Positions 7,619-17,130 are shown, counted from the stretch's first letter. The stretch: DNA of 64,000 nucleotides from CAVYGN01 sp964413265 (GCA_964413265.1 CAYPRX010000002.1:1-64000); one strand, 5' to 3'. Program-made: numbers and translations. Notes: generated by a model from the sequence alone, not told the origin.

Positions 7619-9879
7619 GGAGTGGTGGTCCTCCCTATCATCACACTGTCCTTTAAGATATCTATGGCGTTCAGATTTTCTCCAAGAAGTTGCTGAATGA
7701 TGTCGATCGCTTCGGAAATCCTGTTATCGCTTTCCATCTGTGAACGCAAAGTGTCAGCCGTCGCGATGAATGATTCCCTTAATGCTGACAATGCCCCCTT
7801 GAGAGACTCGTTTTCCCTCCGTTCATTAAGAGACATGCTCTGTATTAAAAGAGTATCCTGCAGAAGAGAATCCGAACCTTTTAAAATTTCCCCGAACTCC
7901 GATTTATGTTCACTGATCTGTTCAGATATCTTGCTGATCATACCGGCGGAGTCCTGGGACTTATCCATGATAGTTAGAAGAGAACTGGTTACCTGTTCCG
8001 ATAATGATATACTTCCGTTTATGAATGTAATCATCTGTTTCAAACGGTTCTGACTTATAACAAGCCTTTCCCTGGATTTATTGGCGAGTTCCCTTATTTC
8101 GTTGGCTAAAATACTGAAACCCTTGCCGGATTCGCCTGCATGGGCCGATTCTATTGATGCGTTGATCGAAAGAAAATTGCTCTCTTCGACAATTTCATGG
8201 ATATTAAGCAAAATTTCGCTTATAAATTGAGAGTTAAGAGAAACCTCATTAATAGTTTCCCTTGATTTCAGGACAATATCCCTTCCGCTGGAAGCGAGCT
8301 TTGAGAGTTCCTGTGCAATAATATTAGTCTGATTAGTGAATTGAAGAATCCTGTCAATATGCGAACTCATACTTGAAACTGTACGGTTCGTTTCTTCCAC
8401 GGCTGCTGTCTGGCTTGAGATAGCCTGAGGTATTTTGTTTACAGTGAACTCCATCCTGGATGTTATCTGAGATATTGCATTTTCCAGACCCTGTAGTTCA
8501 TTGATAAGTCTGTCTGAAATTATTCTGTTGTCCCTGATTGAATTCTTGATGACAGAACTGGCCCTGCCGATGTTCTCTTTGAGATTGAGGCTTGAATTCT
8601 CAAGGTTTTTAGAGACCAGTTCAATCTTCTCTATTATTTTTGTCATAGCTATGTTTTTAATATCTATTTCCCTGGAACGGCTCTCGGATACTGCGTATAT
8701 CGAGGATTCTTCAATAGCCAGGATAACAAAAATGCTTACAACAAGGAGAAGAAATCCATAGGGTACAAACCAGCAGAAGGGAGTCTCTTTTAGCATTACT
8801 GAAATTATGTCATGAAAAGAGGCAGCGAAAATTATTATAAAGGGAAATATAAGAATAAAAAATACAGGCCTGTAAGTTTTAAAATAAGCTATGACCAGCA
8901 TTATAAAGCTAAGAAGAAGCATGGGAGCGACCAAGTAAAGAGTTACGGTATTGTTAAAGAAATTATCAACACCGTATATGTTCTTCTGGAACAAAATAAT
9001 GACCGATGCAGCTATCGATGGCAGGGAAAGCAGTATTAATACCCAGAACCTTTTAAGCAATTTTGTCATTTCACGGATAAATAGAGTAAGAAAGAGAAGC
9101 GCCATCGGGTATGCTGATCTTGAAATCTTCTCGAGCCTGAACTCATTCGTCAGGTTATAACTGAATGTTATATTGATGTAGCATAAACTGAAAAAAAAGC
9201 ACATCATGGCGAAGTAAAGATATTGAAGGTCGGAGTATTTTCTTATTATGAAATGGGACAGAAAATATATGCCGATCAGTATCCCTATTATGAATGAAGC
9301 CTGGATAAAATGAACATTGAAGAGGTTTCTAAAGAAAGCCATACTTGTTGCAGTAAGGTCTGACATTATTATGGGAGCTTCAAGCGGTGATGTTTCCTCT
9401 ATAGGATAAGCCTGGACCGTCAATTCGTTTTTAACCTGGCCGTAGTTCAGCAGATTTCCCGACAGCTGAACGACAAGAGTGTGGAAGGAAGAGGCCTGGA
9501 AATTTTTTTCGAGGCTTCCCCTGCTTATAATCCTTTTACCGTTTATATAAACGTCATAAGGAAAACTTGAGGGTACAAGGTAAAGGGACAGAAGAGTACC
9601 TGATAGAGAGGGATTAACGGTAAAGTTTTCCCTGAAGGTATACATTCTTCTTGCAGTCATAATGGTTACCGGAAGTAAACCATGGTTGTATGGCACATAA
9701 CCGGAAGCATTTACGGCATCGGATATATGGCTGCCCGGACCGTACTCGCTTTCAAGCATACTCATGTTGGTAAGATAGAGGGTTTCACCGGCCGAATTGA
9801 TGGAATATTCCGCAAAGCATGAGGGAAAAAAACAACTTAAAAGCAAAGCTGTATTTATTACAATTTTTTTTACGCTCAT
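7615..9879 (-). CDS. 7TM-DISM receptor fused to a chemoreceptor-type signalling domain (copy 2)
   Basis: A 754-residue membrane receptor. A signal peptide (about 1-23) is followed by an extracytoplasmic domain (about 25-190) containing PFDVYINGKRII-like jelly-roll strands, then seven membrane helices (about 195-395) of the 7TMR-DISM type. The cytoplasmic part is helical and includes a chemoreceptor hairpin tip around 560-600, EESNFLSINASIESAHAGES followed by GKGFSILANEIRELANKS, which in methyl-accepting proteins contacts CheA and CheW. The upstream paralogue ends at the same base (TAATG overlap), so the two are translationally coupled. A link to the chemotaxis operon at 44-51 kb is inference. 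The ligand is unknown. Confidence 0.85.
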   Translation of the reverse strand: MSVKKIVINTALLLSCFFPSCFAEYSINSAGETLYLTNMSMLESEYGPGSHISDAVNASGYVPYNHGLLPVTIMTARRMYTFRENFTVNPSLSGTLLSLYLVPSSFPYDVYINGKRIISRGSLEKNFQASSFHTLVVQLSGNLLNYGQVKNELTVQAYPIEETSPLEAPIIMSDLTATSMAFFRNLFNVHFIQASFIIGILIGIYFLSHFIIRKYSDLQYLYFAMMCFFFSLCYINITFSYNLTNEFRLEKISRSAYPMALLFLTLFIREMTKLLKRFWVLILLSLPSIAASVIILFQKNIYGVDNFFNNTVTLYLVAPMLLLSFIMLVIAYFKTYRPVFFILIFPFIIIFAASFHDIISVMLKETPFCWFVPYGFLLLVVSIFVILAIEESSIYAVSESRSREIDIKNIAMTKIIEKIELVSKNLENSSLNLKENIGRASSVIKNSIRDNRIISDRLINELQGLENAISQITSRMEFTVNKIPQAISSQTAAVEETNRTVSSMSSHIDRILQFTNQTNIIAQELSKLASSGRDIVLKSRETINEVSLNSQFISEILLNIHEIVEESNFLSINASIESAHAGESGKGFSILANEIRELANKSRERLVISQNRLKQMITFINGSISLSEQVTSSLLTIMDKSQDSAGMISKISEQISEHKSEFGEILKGSDSLLQDTLLIQSMSLNERRENESLKGALSALRESFIATADTLRSQMESDNRISEAIDIIQQLLGENLNAIDILKDSVMIGRTTTP

Positions 9880-12188
9880 TAAAAATCCTCCTGCAGAGCG
9901 TTTTCCGATCCCGCGATTATGAATGTTTCTTTCAAAATTTCTATTGTTTTCAGATTTTCAGATAGTTCTTCCTGTATGCGCTCTACGGCATTACGTATAT
10001 TGTTTTCAGTTTCTTCATGACTTAAGATGAGTTTTGACATATCCTCGGACGTTTTTTTCAGGATCATCAAAGTCTGCTGCATTTTTTCGCTTTCACTGTA
10101 ATCCTTGTCGGTCATATCCTTGATGGATTGAGTCTCTTTCAGAAGTGAATCGGTTCCCTCAAGAATGGCACTGGACTCCAATTTATGTTCGTACATGAGT
10201 TTTGATATTTTTTCAATCATATCTACGGAATTTCTCGATTTATCAATGATTGTCAGGAGGTGGCTGGTAACATCTTCCGTCAGATTGAAGCTGTCATTAA
10301 TGTTAAGCTTCATCTGCTTGAGGCGTTCCTGGCTCAGATCGAGCCTCTCTTTTGATTTATTGGCAAGGTCCCGTATTTCACTTGCAAGAATACTGAAGCC
10401 CTTACCTGCCTCCCCTGAATAGGATGATTCAATCGAGGCGTTTACTGACAAAAAATTACTTTCTTCCACGATTTCGCGTATATTTTCAAGGACTTCACTT
10501 ATGTAGTTAGTGTTTTCAGAAACTTTCTCAATTGAATCCTTGCTCTGTTTTACTATATCCTTGCTGTTCGAAGCTATATTGAATAATTCCTTGGAGATAT
10601 TTTCTGTAAGAATGATGGATCTCAGTATTTTTTCAATATTAGCGTTTATGCCGTTGACCGTTCTGTTTGTCTCTTCTACGACGGCTGTTTGATTTGTTAC
10701 TGCTTTAGGGATCTTATCCGCTTTGGATTCCATCTTTAATGATATCTGTGATGTCACTCTTTCTATTTCAGAGAGCTGAGTTTTAAGCTTTTTAGATATA
10801 TCCTTATTGATCATACTTGTTTTTGAAATAATTGATGATGCCTGTTTGGTATTATCTTCAAGAGCAGTGCTGGATTTGATCAGGTTTCTTGAGACACTTT
10901 CGAGTTTCTGTAGAACTATCTTCATGGATTCGTTTTTCCTGTCAAGTTCCAGTCTCTTTCTGTTAGCGTCGAAAAATATAGATGATTCCTCTCTGACAAG
11001 CACAATGAATATGCTTATCAGCATGGCAAGATAGCTTAAAGGAACAAACCAGCAATAGGGGGTTTTAAAGTTTAACTGATAATAAATATCATTGGCACTG
11101 GCAATCATATTTAGAACATAAGATGTAAGGATTACAAGGTAGCTATTTTTCTTAGTTCTGATATATGATATGATAAGGATTACAAAACTGAAAATCAGAA
11201 GAGGCAGCATTATAAAAATCAGTGGATAATTATTGAAATATGAATCGATCTCAAATTTTGTATTGAGGGTCAGGGTATAAAAAGAGCTTGCTAATACTGT
11301 TATGGTAATTACGATGAATAACCATGCCTTGTTCGCAATATTAGTTAAAGTAAGGATAAAGAGGGTCAGAAAAAGAACTGTAATCGGAAAGAAAAAATAA
11401 GACAATTTTTCAAGGAACACTTCATCCACGGAATTATAAGTAAATGCATTATTGAAATAGCTTAGGCTGAAACAGAAGCTCATTAATGCAAAGTAAAGAT
11501 AATGCTTTCCTGCAAATTGACGCGCGAAGAAGAGAAGTGTGAAATAAAGCCCGATCAATATGCTTATCAGGAAAGAAGCCTGGTTAAAATCAACGTTAAA
11601 AAGGTTTCTTACAAAGGCCCATGCCGAAGTGTTTTCCTCTGAAGATAATACAGGTGCGTCAAGCGGTGAAGTGTCTCCGACCGGAAATGCCTGAATGGCA
11701 ATTTCATTTGGATCTCCCTTGTATCTGAGCAGGCCGTCCCTGAGCTGTACTGACATTGTTTCATAGGAGGATGCCTGGTAATAATCACCGTAGCTCCCCC
11801 TTGTGATTATCATAACTCCGTTGATATAAATGACATATGGATAGCTGCATGGGCTCAGGTAAAGCGATAATTGTGTTTTTGACAAAGAAGGATCGACCCG
11901 GAAAGTTCCCCTGAAGGTGTACATATGCCTTTCTTTTGTAATGGTGTTTGGAAGAGGCCCTGAAGAGTAAGGTACGAACCCGGAAGACGATAAATCTCCG
12001 CTGATGTATTCACCCGGATTATAGAGACTCTCAAGGATAAAGAGGTTAGTAAAAACGGCCTTGCTGTTTTCATTGTTTAAAACGATCTCCCCTTCCCCGA
12101 AGCAGATAGGATGAGAGACTATCATTAATGGAAAAGCCCTGATAAATATATTTAAAGCAAGTATTAATATGTTTTTACTGGAAGTCAT
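9879..12188 (-). CDS. 7TM-DISM receptor fused to a chemoreceptor-type signalling domain (copy 1)
   Basis: A 769-residue paralogue of the next gene with the same plan: signal-like N-terminus, extracytoplasmic domain with a YVIYINGVMII strand pair, seven membrane helices (about 200-400) and a coiled cytoplasmic region with the chemoreceptor tip near residue 575 (EESNFLSVNASIESSYSGEA, then GKGFSILASEIRDLANKS). GGAG precedes the ATG. Both copies share ATG and stop bases, indicating tandem duplication within one operon. The two ectodomains differ enough that they may sense different ligands. The C-terminus lacks the NWETF-type CheR tether of enteric receptors. Confidence 0.85.
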   Translation of the reverse strand: MTSSKNILILALNIFIRAFPLMIVSHPICFGEGEIVLNNENSKAVFTNLFILESLYNPGEYISGDLSSSGFVPYSSGPLPNTITKERHMYTFRGTFRVDPSLSKTQLSLYLSPCSYPYVIYINGVMIITRGSYGDYYQASSYETMSVQLRDGLLRYKGDPNEIAIQAFPVGDTSPLDAPVLSSEENTSAWAFVRNLFNVDFNQASFLISILIGLYFTLLFFARQFAGKHYLYFALMSFCFSLSYFNNAFTYNSVDEVFLEKLSYFFFPITVLFLTLFILTLTNIANKAWLFIVITITVLASSFYTLTLNTKFEIDSYFNNYPLIFIMLPLLIFSFVILIISYIRTKKNSYLVILTSYVLNMIASANDIYYQLNFKTPYCWFVPLSYLAMLISIFIVLVREESSIFFDANRKRLELDRKNESMKIVLQKLESVSRNLIKSSTALEDNTKQASSIISKTSMINKDISKKLKTQLSEIERVTSQISLKMESKADKIPKAVTNQTAVVEETNRTVNGINANIEKILRSIILTENISKELFNIASNSKDIVKQSKDSIEKVSENTNYISEVLENIREIVEESNFLSVNASIESSYSGEAGKGFSILASEIRDLANKSKERLDLSQERLKQMKLNINDSFNLTEDVTSHLLTIIDKSRNSVDMIEKISKLMYEHKLESSAILEGTDSLLKETQSIKDMTDKDYSESEKMQQTLMILKKTSEDMSKLILSHEETENNIRNAVERIQEELSENLKTIEILKETFIIAGSENALQEDF

Positions 12189-12261
12189 ATAATCTCCAGG
12201 CTGGCCGTAATAACAGCTAAATGTGGATATTATTTTAGGAAAAGATGTAAATTATATCAAA

Positions 12262-12894
12262 CTATTTGGGCTTTACGAAGACGGTTTTGACGTTTTCTTT
12301 CTTTATGGTCCTTATCTTATCTTCATCCAGCACTGTGCCAGCCTTTATAAGGTTAGTGCCATCCTGGGATAAAACAGGTATTCCTACTTCCATGCCGGGT
12401 TTCAGGGCCGAAGGTTCTATTTTTTGAAATGAAGAGGTCTGTGTGGTTGATTTCTGGGCGGTCGAATCCTGTGCTGCAGGAATTCCTAGAGATTTAGCGG
12501 ACAATTCGTCTTCAGTGATATTTAATATAGACGTAATTTTATTAAGAAGTTTTCCCGGATCTATTGGCTTTAGAATGTACGATTGAGCTCCTATAATATG
12601 GGCCTGTTCGACATCTTTCGCTGCACTCGACATGGTTATTATGATCACCGGTATATGGGTAGCTGTCGGATGGGCCCTGATCTGCTTCAGTATCTCGAAC
12701 CCGGGGTAATCAGGCAGATTGAGATCAAGAAGAATGAGGTCGGGAAGCGAATTTACGGCAATGGATAATCCGCTCATCGCATCTGCTGCTTCCAGGAATT
12801 CGATATTAAAATTCCTGAGATTTTCTTTTATGCTTTTTCTTGCAATGGTACTGTCGTCGATAATAAGTATTCTGATCGATACTATTCTTTTCAT
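12262..12894 (-). CDS. Response regulator with CheY-like receiver and small C-terminal domain
   Basis: A 210-residue protein. The receiver (about 6-125) has the acidic pair Asp13-Asp14, the phosphoacceptor Asp57 in LLDLNLPDYPGF, a Thr/Ser-containing IIITMSS strand and Lys in YILKPIDPGK. A Ser/Thr/Gln-rich linker (about 140-160) leads to a 50-residue tail (LKPGMEVGIPVLSQDGTNLI, then KAGTVLDEDKI) resembling the small beta domain found before some HD-GYP domains; no enzyme domain follows. AGGGGG precedes the ATG. It is the third gene after ptsI and purU, 9 nt behind purU. The sensor partner is not evident; the tandem receptors downstream are on the same strand and could be related. Confidence 0.85.
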   Translation of the reverse strand: MKRIVSIRILIIDDSTIARKSIKENLRNFNIEFLEAADAMSGLSIAVNSLPDLILLDLNLPDYPGFEILKQIRAHPTATHIPVIIITMSSAAKDVEQAHIIGAQSYILKPIDPGKLLNKITSILNITEDELSAKSLGIPAAQDSTAQKSTTQTSSFQKIEPSALKPGMEVGIPVLSQDGTNLIKAGTVLDEDKIRTIKKENVKTVFVKPK

Positions 12895-12903
12895 TTCTTC
12901 CCC

Positions 12904-13767
12904 CTAATCGAACACTACTGTTTTGTTGCCGAAGACAAGGGTCTTGTTTTCAAGATGGTATTTAACGGCCCTCGTGAGTACAGTCTTTTCCAGCTCCTGT
13001 CCTTTGCATATCAGGTCTTCGAGAGAATCGCGGTGGCTGACATGCAGAACATCCTGGTCAATGATAGGACCGTTATCCAGTTCTTCAGTGACATAGTGGC
13101 TTGTCGCTCCGATTACCTTAACTCCTTTCCTGTATGCCTGGTGGTAAGGCTTTGCTCCGACAAATGCCGGCAAAAAGGAATGATGAATATTTATTATCCT
13201 GTTCGGATATTTATCAATGAAATTACTGCTGAGGATCTGCATATACCTCGCCAGCACTACAAGGTCTATTGAAAATTTTTCTAAAAGTTTTATTTCTTCC
13301 GTTTCTATTTCCTCTTTCAGCCTGTCCTTCATAGGGAAAAACCTGAAATAAATTCCGAAATAATCGGCAACGGATTTCAGATCGGTATGATTGCTGATAA
13401 TTATTGGAATCACAGCTTTTATTTCACCTGATTTATTCTTTAGAAGCAGATCGTACAGGCAATGATCGAGTTTAGAGACAAAGATCGCTATCCTCTGAAC
13501 ATCACTTGAGAATAGAAGTCTGTAATTCATCATGAATCTTCCGGCAAGGGCTGAAAACTCTTCCCCGATCCTTTCACGGGGTATCATAAAATCCCTGAGT
13601 TCCCATTCGATCCTCATAAAAAAAGTTCCGCTGTCAAAATCTGTGTGTTGATCCGAATGGATGATATTGCCGCCGTTCTTGAAAATAAAATTCGATATAT
13701 TTGCCACTATACCCTTGCTGTCCGGGCATGATAAAAGCAGGATCGCTGTATTTTGTTTAGACGCCAT
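12904..13767 (-). CDS. purU: Formyltetrahydrofolate deformylase
   Basis: Hydrolyses 10-formyl-tetrahydrofolate to formate and tetrahydrofolate. The 287-residue protein has an N-terminal ACT domain (about 5-90, LLLSCPDSKGIVANIS) and a C-terminal formyl-transferase fold with VVLARYMQILS, the catalytic segment NIHHSFLPAFVGAKPYHQA, GATSHYVTEELDNGPIIDQD and HRDS. Middle member of a ptsI-purU-response regulator unit; the ptsI stop lies 17 nt upstream. PurU is normally a single gene tuned by glycine and methionine through the ACT domain, so its position between a phosphotransferase enzyme and a response regulator is unusual. Confidence 0.95.
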   Translation of the reverse strand: MASKQNTAILLLSCPDSKGIVANISNFIFKNGGNIIHSDQHTDFDSGTFFMRIEWELRDFMIPRERIGEEFSALAGRFMMNYRLLFSSDVQRIAIFVSKLDHCLYDLLLKNKSGEIKAVIPIIISNHTDLKSVADYFGIYFRFFPMKDRLKEEIETEEIKLLEKFSIDLVVLARYMQILSSNFIDKYPNRIINIHHSFLPAFVGAKPYHQAYRKGVKVIGATSHYVTEELDNGPIIDQDVLHVSHRDSLEDLICKGQELEKTVLTRAVKYHLENKTLVFGNKTVVFD

Positions 13768-13784
13768 GATAATATATGCTCCAT

Positions 13785-15545
13785 CTACCCATCAACGAAA
13801 AAGTAAGATTCAAAAATATCCGGGAAATTAACCTTAATATCTTCTATAAGAATGGTTTCTATTTCAGAGGCTGTGGACAATTTCCTTACTTTTTTCCAGA
13901 GCTTCTCCGAATCGGAAATTTTAGACTTCAAGATGATCGATTTTACAAGGGGAATGTATGTTGGATTTATGCTGAAATTCCTTATGCCTATACCGAGAAG
14001 GAGCCTTACATACAAAGGGTTTCTGGCGATTTCACCGCAAACGGAAACCGGTCTATGATTTATGTTAGCATTCTTGACTGTATACTTTATCAGCATAAGG
14101 ACGGCAGGATTAAGAGGCTGATAGTACTCCGCTACAACCTGGTTATTTCTGTCAACGGCAAGAGTGTACTGCACAAGATCATTAGTTCCGATGCTGAAAA
14201 AATCAACTTCTTTAGCAAGCTGGTTGGAAAGCATTGCGGCAGAAGGAATTTCGATCATGATGCCTATCGGAATATTATATTTAAAAGGCTTTCCCTCATG
14301 TTTGATCTCATCTTCACATTCCTCGTATATTTTCTTTACCTTCCTGACCTCATCTATACTCGATATCATCGGGATCATAATTTTAAGATTATCATTGAAG
14401 ACACTGGCCCTGATAATGGCCCTGAGCTGCTGTTTAAATTTCTCGATCTCTTTAAGAAATACTCTTATAGAGCGCCAGCCCAGGAAAGGATTGGGATCTC
14501 TGCTTGTTCTGTCACCTATGAATTTATCACCCCCCATGTCAAGCGTACGGATAATAACTTCCCTGTCATGAAAGAGCAGAAGATATTCCTTGTACAATTC
14601 GAACTGCTCGTTTTCATTTAAAAATTTTTCATTTGCTATGAATATTAGCTCAGTTCGCAGGAGACCTATCCCTGATGCTCCATGGCGCCGGGCTATATTC
14701 AATTCCATTGAGTTTGAAACATTCGCCGATATCTTGATATCAACACCGTCGAGTGTCCTTGATGGCAGGCTGACAACACTGAATATTTCCTTTTCTTTAA
14801 GATTGTAGTTATTCTGGAGGTGGATATAATCATTGATAGTTCCTTCGTCCGGGTTCACTATTACAATGCCTTTATACCCGTCAACGATTATTTTATCGTC
14901 CTTTTTAACATAATTAAGGATGTCGTTTATTCCGAAAACTGCGGGTATCTCCAGTGATTCCACTATGATAGCTGCATGTGAAGTGGTACTACCGGATTCA
15001 GTTGCTATCCCCATGACGAACTGTTTTGGAATATGAAGAACCTCGGCAGGAGAAATCTCTTCTGAGACAATAATTACCGGTTCGTTGATTGAGAACAGAT
15101 CGATATCCCCGTATATTTTTCTTATTATCCTGTCGGCAATGACCTTGAAATCGAGGTAACGGCTCTGGAAATATTCCCCCTCAAGCTTGTCAAATTGCTT
15201 TTTCAGCAGGTCAAGTTCATAAACAAGGGCGGCATCGGCCGGATATGAATCACTGTTAATTCTTTCCGTGATATTTTTTAGAAAAAAGTCTTCGTTCATT
15301 AGAACATCATAGTAATCAACAATCTTTTCATGTTCGCTTGCCAGAGGATTGGATATGCTCGATTTGAGCATTGCGATTTCATCCTTGACCTCTTTGCTTG
15401 CTTTTAAATATTTTGCAATCTCGGATTCTTTTTCAGTGTCACTCGCCACCCTTGAGAACCTGATCAATTTTGTTACATCATGGCGAATTAGAATATTGCA
15501 GACGGCTATTCCCTTTGATATCGGAATGCCTCTAAGAAGGTACAT
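13785..15545 (-). CDS. ptsI: Phosphoenolpyruvate--protein phosphotransferase (PTS enzyme I)
   Basis: Takes phosphate from phosphoenolpyruvate and passes it to HPr. A start at ATG 15545 gives 586 residues; GAGGAG lies 7 nt before it, better supported than a TTG at 15560. Features: N-terminal GIPISKGIA, phosphohistidine His190 in GSTTSHAAI, the PEP-binding LRTELIF and RTLDMGGDKF segments, NPFLGWRSIR, SIGTNDLVQYTLAVDRNN and the catalytic Cys in VSVCGEIA. No HPr, EII or HPr kinase gene is nearby, so this may be a regulatory system rather than a sugar importer. First gene of the unit with purU and the response regulator. Confidence 0.95.
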   Translation of the reverse strand: MYLLRGIPISKGIAVCNILIRHDVTKLIRFSRVASDTEKESEIAKYLKASKEVKDEIAMLKSSISNPLASEHEKIVDYYDVLMNEDFFLKNITERINSDSYPADAALVYELDLLKKQFDKLEGEYFQSRYLDFKVIADRIIRKIYGDIDLFSINEPVIIVSEEISPAEVLHIPKQFVMGIATESGSTTSHAAIIVESLEIPAVFGINDILNYVKKDDKIIVDGYKGIVIVNPDEGTINDYIHLQNNYNLKEKEIFSVVSLPSRTLDGVDIKISANVSNSMELNIARRHGASGIGLLRTELIFIANEKFLNENEQFELYKEYLLLFHDREVIIRTLDMGGDKFIGDRTSRDPNPFLGWRSIRVFLKEIEKFKQQLRAIIRASVFNDNLKIMIPMISSIDEVRKVKKIYEECEDEIKHEGKPFKYNIPIGIMIEIPSAAMLSNQLAKEVDFFSIGTNDLVQYTLAVDRNNQVVAEYYQPLNPAVLMLIKYTVKNANINHRPVSVCGEIARNPLYVRLLLGIGIRNFSINPTYIPLVKSIILKSKISDSEKLWKKVRKLSTASEIETILIEDIKVNFPDIFESYFFVDG

Positions 15546-15623
15546 TCTTCCGCTCCTCAATACGACACCTAAAGTTTAATTATAATTTTAATTTTAATCA
15601 ACTCGTAACAAATTTTTTGCCTG

Positions 15624-15673
15624 AATTAAGCTTTCACGCTTAATTTGACAATCATAATCCTTTATTTTAATCT
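15624..15673 (+). promoter_or_regulatory. fabD promoter region with 8-bp inverted repeat
   Basis: AATTAAGC (15624-15631) and GCTTAATT (15638-15645) form a perfect inverted repeat with a 6-nt spacer. It touches a TTGACA -35 box at 15645-15650; the best -10 at 17-bp spacing is TAATCT (15668-15673). This is positioned as an operator for the fabD-fabZ unit or for divergent ptsI. The repeat is not followed by a T run on either strand, so it is not a terminator. Confidence 0.45.
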
Positions 15674-15697
15674 ATTATCCTCTTTTTGCGGGAGTAA

Positions 15698-16594
15698 ATG
15701 ATGAAGGCATTTCTATATCCCGGGCAGGGCTCCCAGAAAGTTGGAATGGGAAAGGACCTTGTGGAGGAATTCCCGGTTGCCGATGAAATTTACAAAAAGG
15801 CCGATGAAGTTCTGAAATTTTCTCTATCAAATATATGTTTTGAGGGACCTGAAGAAGAATTGACAATGACCAGAAATGCCCAGCTGGCAATCCTGACTTA
15901 CAGTCACATAGCCACAGTGATCCTGCTGCAAAAAACTGGTATGCCTGATTATACTGCCGGTCTATCCCTTGGTGAATATTCCGCCCTGGTAATGGCGGGG
16001 GTGCTTTCATTTGAGGACGCCCTCATCGTTGTTAAGAAGAGGGGTGAACTGATGGCCGGCTCAGACCCTGAGGGCCGGGGGGGAATGGCCGCAGTACTTG
16101 GACTTGACGACGACGCTGTCAAAAGTATCTGCGACGCTGTCTCGAAGGAAAAATATGTCTCGGCTGTGAATTTCAACTGTCCCGGCCAGGTTGTGATATC
16201 AGGGTTGAAGGAAGGTATTGCTATCGCGGAGGGAAGACTGCTTGAAGCAGGAGCTAAAAGGGTTATCAGGCTGAATGTAAGCGGGGCTTTTCATTCGGAA
16301 TTAATGGCTGGTGCAGCAGAAGAATTCGACCATTTTTTACATGATATAAAATTCCACAAGCCTCTATGCGGGGTCATATCCAATGTAACGGCTCTTCCTG
16401 AGGATGAAAAGGATGTCAGGGAACTTCTTGTAAAACAGCTCAAAAGCCCTGTGCTCTGGACGGATACAATCAGATTCCTTAAGAGCAGAAATGTCGATAG
16501 TGCAGTGGAAGTAGGCTTCGGTAATTCTCTGTCCGGCCTTGTTAAAAAAATTGACAGCGATATGAAAATTAACGCCTGGAACCAATTATTATAA
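15698..16594 (+). CDS. fabD: Malonyl-CoA--ACP transacylase
   Basis: Transfers malonyl groups from CoA to acyl carrier protein for fatty acid synthesis. The 298-residue protein begins FLYPGQGSQKVGMGKDL. The nucleophile serine is in GLSLGEYSALV (the usual motif is GHSLGE, so the His before Ser is Leu), with the catalytic His in GAFHSELM and the C-terminal EVGFGNSLSGLVKKI. Two ATGs (15698, 15701) follow CGGGAG. It is 15 nt ahead of fabZ in one unit. It lacks a neighbouring fabH, fabG or acpP, which often accompany fabD. Confidence 0.95.
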   Translation: MMKAFLYPGQGSQKVGMGKDLVEEFPVADEIYKKADEVLKFSLSNICFEGPEEELTMTRNAQLAILTYSHIATVILLQKTGMPDYTAGLSLGEYSALVMAGVLSFEDALIVVKKRGELMAGSDPEGRGGMAAVLGLDDDAVKSICDAVSKEKYVSAVNFNCPGQVVISGLKEGIAIAEGRLLEAGAKRVIRLNVSGAFHSELMAGAAEEFDHFLHDIKFHKPLCGVISNVTALPEDEKDVRELLVKQLKSPVLWTDTIRFLKSRNVDSAVEVGFGNSLSGLVKKIDSDMKINAWNQLL

Positions 16595-16609
16595 TCATAG
16601 GAGTTTGAA

Positions 16610-17068
16610 ATGCCTGAGAATACTGAGGTTTTTGATGTCATCGACATCATGAAGCATATTCCGCACAGGTATCCCTTTTTGCTTGTGGACAGGGTGACTG
16701 AAATCAATGAAACGGGGGGGAAGGGCTATAAGAACGTTACGTTCAATGAGGAATTTTTTAACGGTCATTTTCCTGGAAGACCAGTAATGCCAGGTGTCCT
16801 TATTCTTGAGGGTATGGCCCAGTGCGCCGGTTATATAGCCTTGAAACTTTCCGAAAAAAGCAGAAACATGATCAAGAACAGTCTTATATTTTTTATGATG
16901 ATCGATAAGGTTAAATTCAGAAAACCTGTACTGCCAGGCGACAGGCTCGATTATGAAGTGGAATTCATTAAAAACACACCGCGCATCATTAAATTCCGAG
17001 GCATTGCAAAAGTTGCAGAAAATGTTGTGGCAGAGGGTGAAATGACGGCTATGCTCAGTGATAAATAA
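16610..17068 (+). CDS. fabZ: 3-hydroxyacyl-ACP dehydratase FabZ
   Basis: Dehydrates beta-hydroxyacyl-ACP in fatty acid elongation. The 152-residue single hot-dog domain has HRYPFLLVDRV and the active-site run FNGHFPGRPVMPGVLILEG with catalytic His53 and Glu67. TAGGAG lies 7 nt before the ATG. Cotranscribed with fabD. The following lipoprotein gene has its own promoter candidate. Confidence 0.96.
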   Translation: MPENTEVFDVIDIMKHIPHRYPFLLVDRVTEINETGGKGYKNVTFNEEFFNGHFPGRPVMPGVLILEGMAQCAGYIALKLSEKSRNMIKNSLIFFMMIDKVKFRKPVLPGDRLDYEVEFIKNTPRIIKFRGIAKVAENVVAEGEMTAMLSDK

Positions 17069-17072
17069 TGCC

Positions 17073-17101
17073 TTGATTTAATTATGTTCCCTCGTTACAA
17101 T
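17073..17101 (+). promoter_or_regulatory. Promoter candidate for the lipoprotein-sppA-lptFG unit
   Basis: TTGATT (17073-17078) and TACAAT (17096-17101) are spaced by 17 bp in the 62-bp gap after fabZ. The start would fall about 25 nt before the GTG start of the lipoprotein gene. Both hexamers are one base away from consensus or slightly more. Confidence 0.5.
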
Positions 17102-17130
17102 ATTTAAATAAACGGTGCGGGGAACCTGAT

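Noticed and set aside
13776..14621. A 281-codon open frame on the plus strand inside ptsI
   Set aside because: It is antisense to a well-conserved enzyme I, has no ribosome site, and its translation looks like a shadow rich in Phe, Tyr and Cys.
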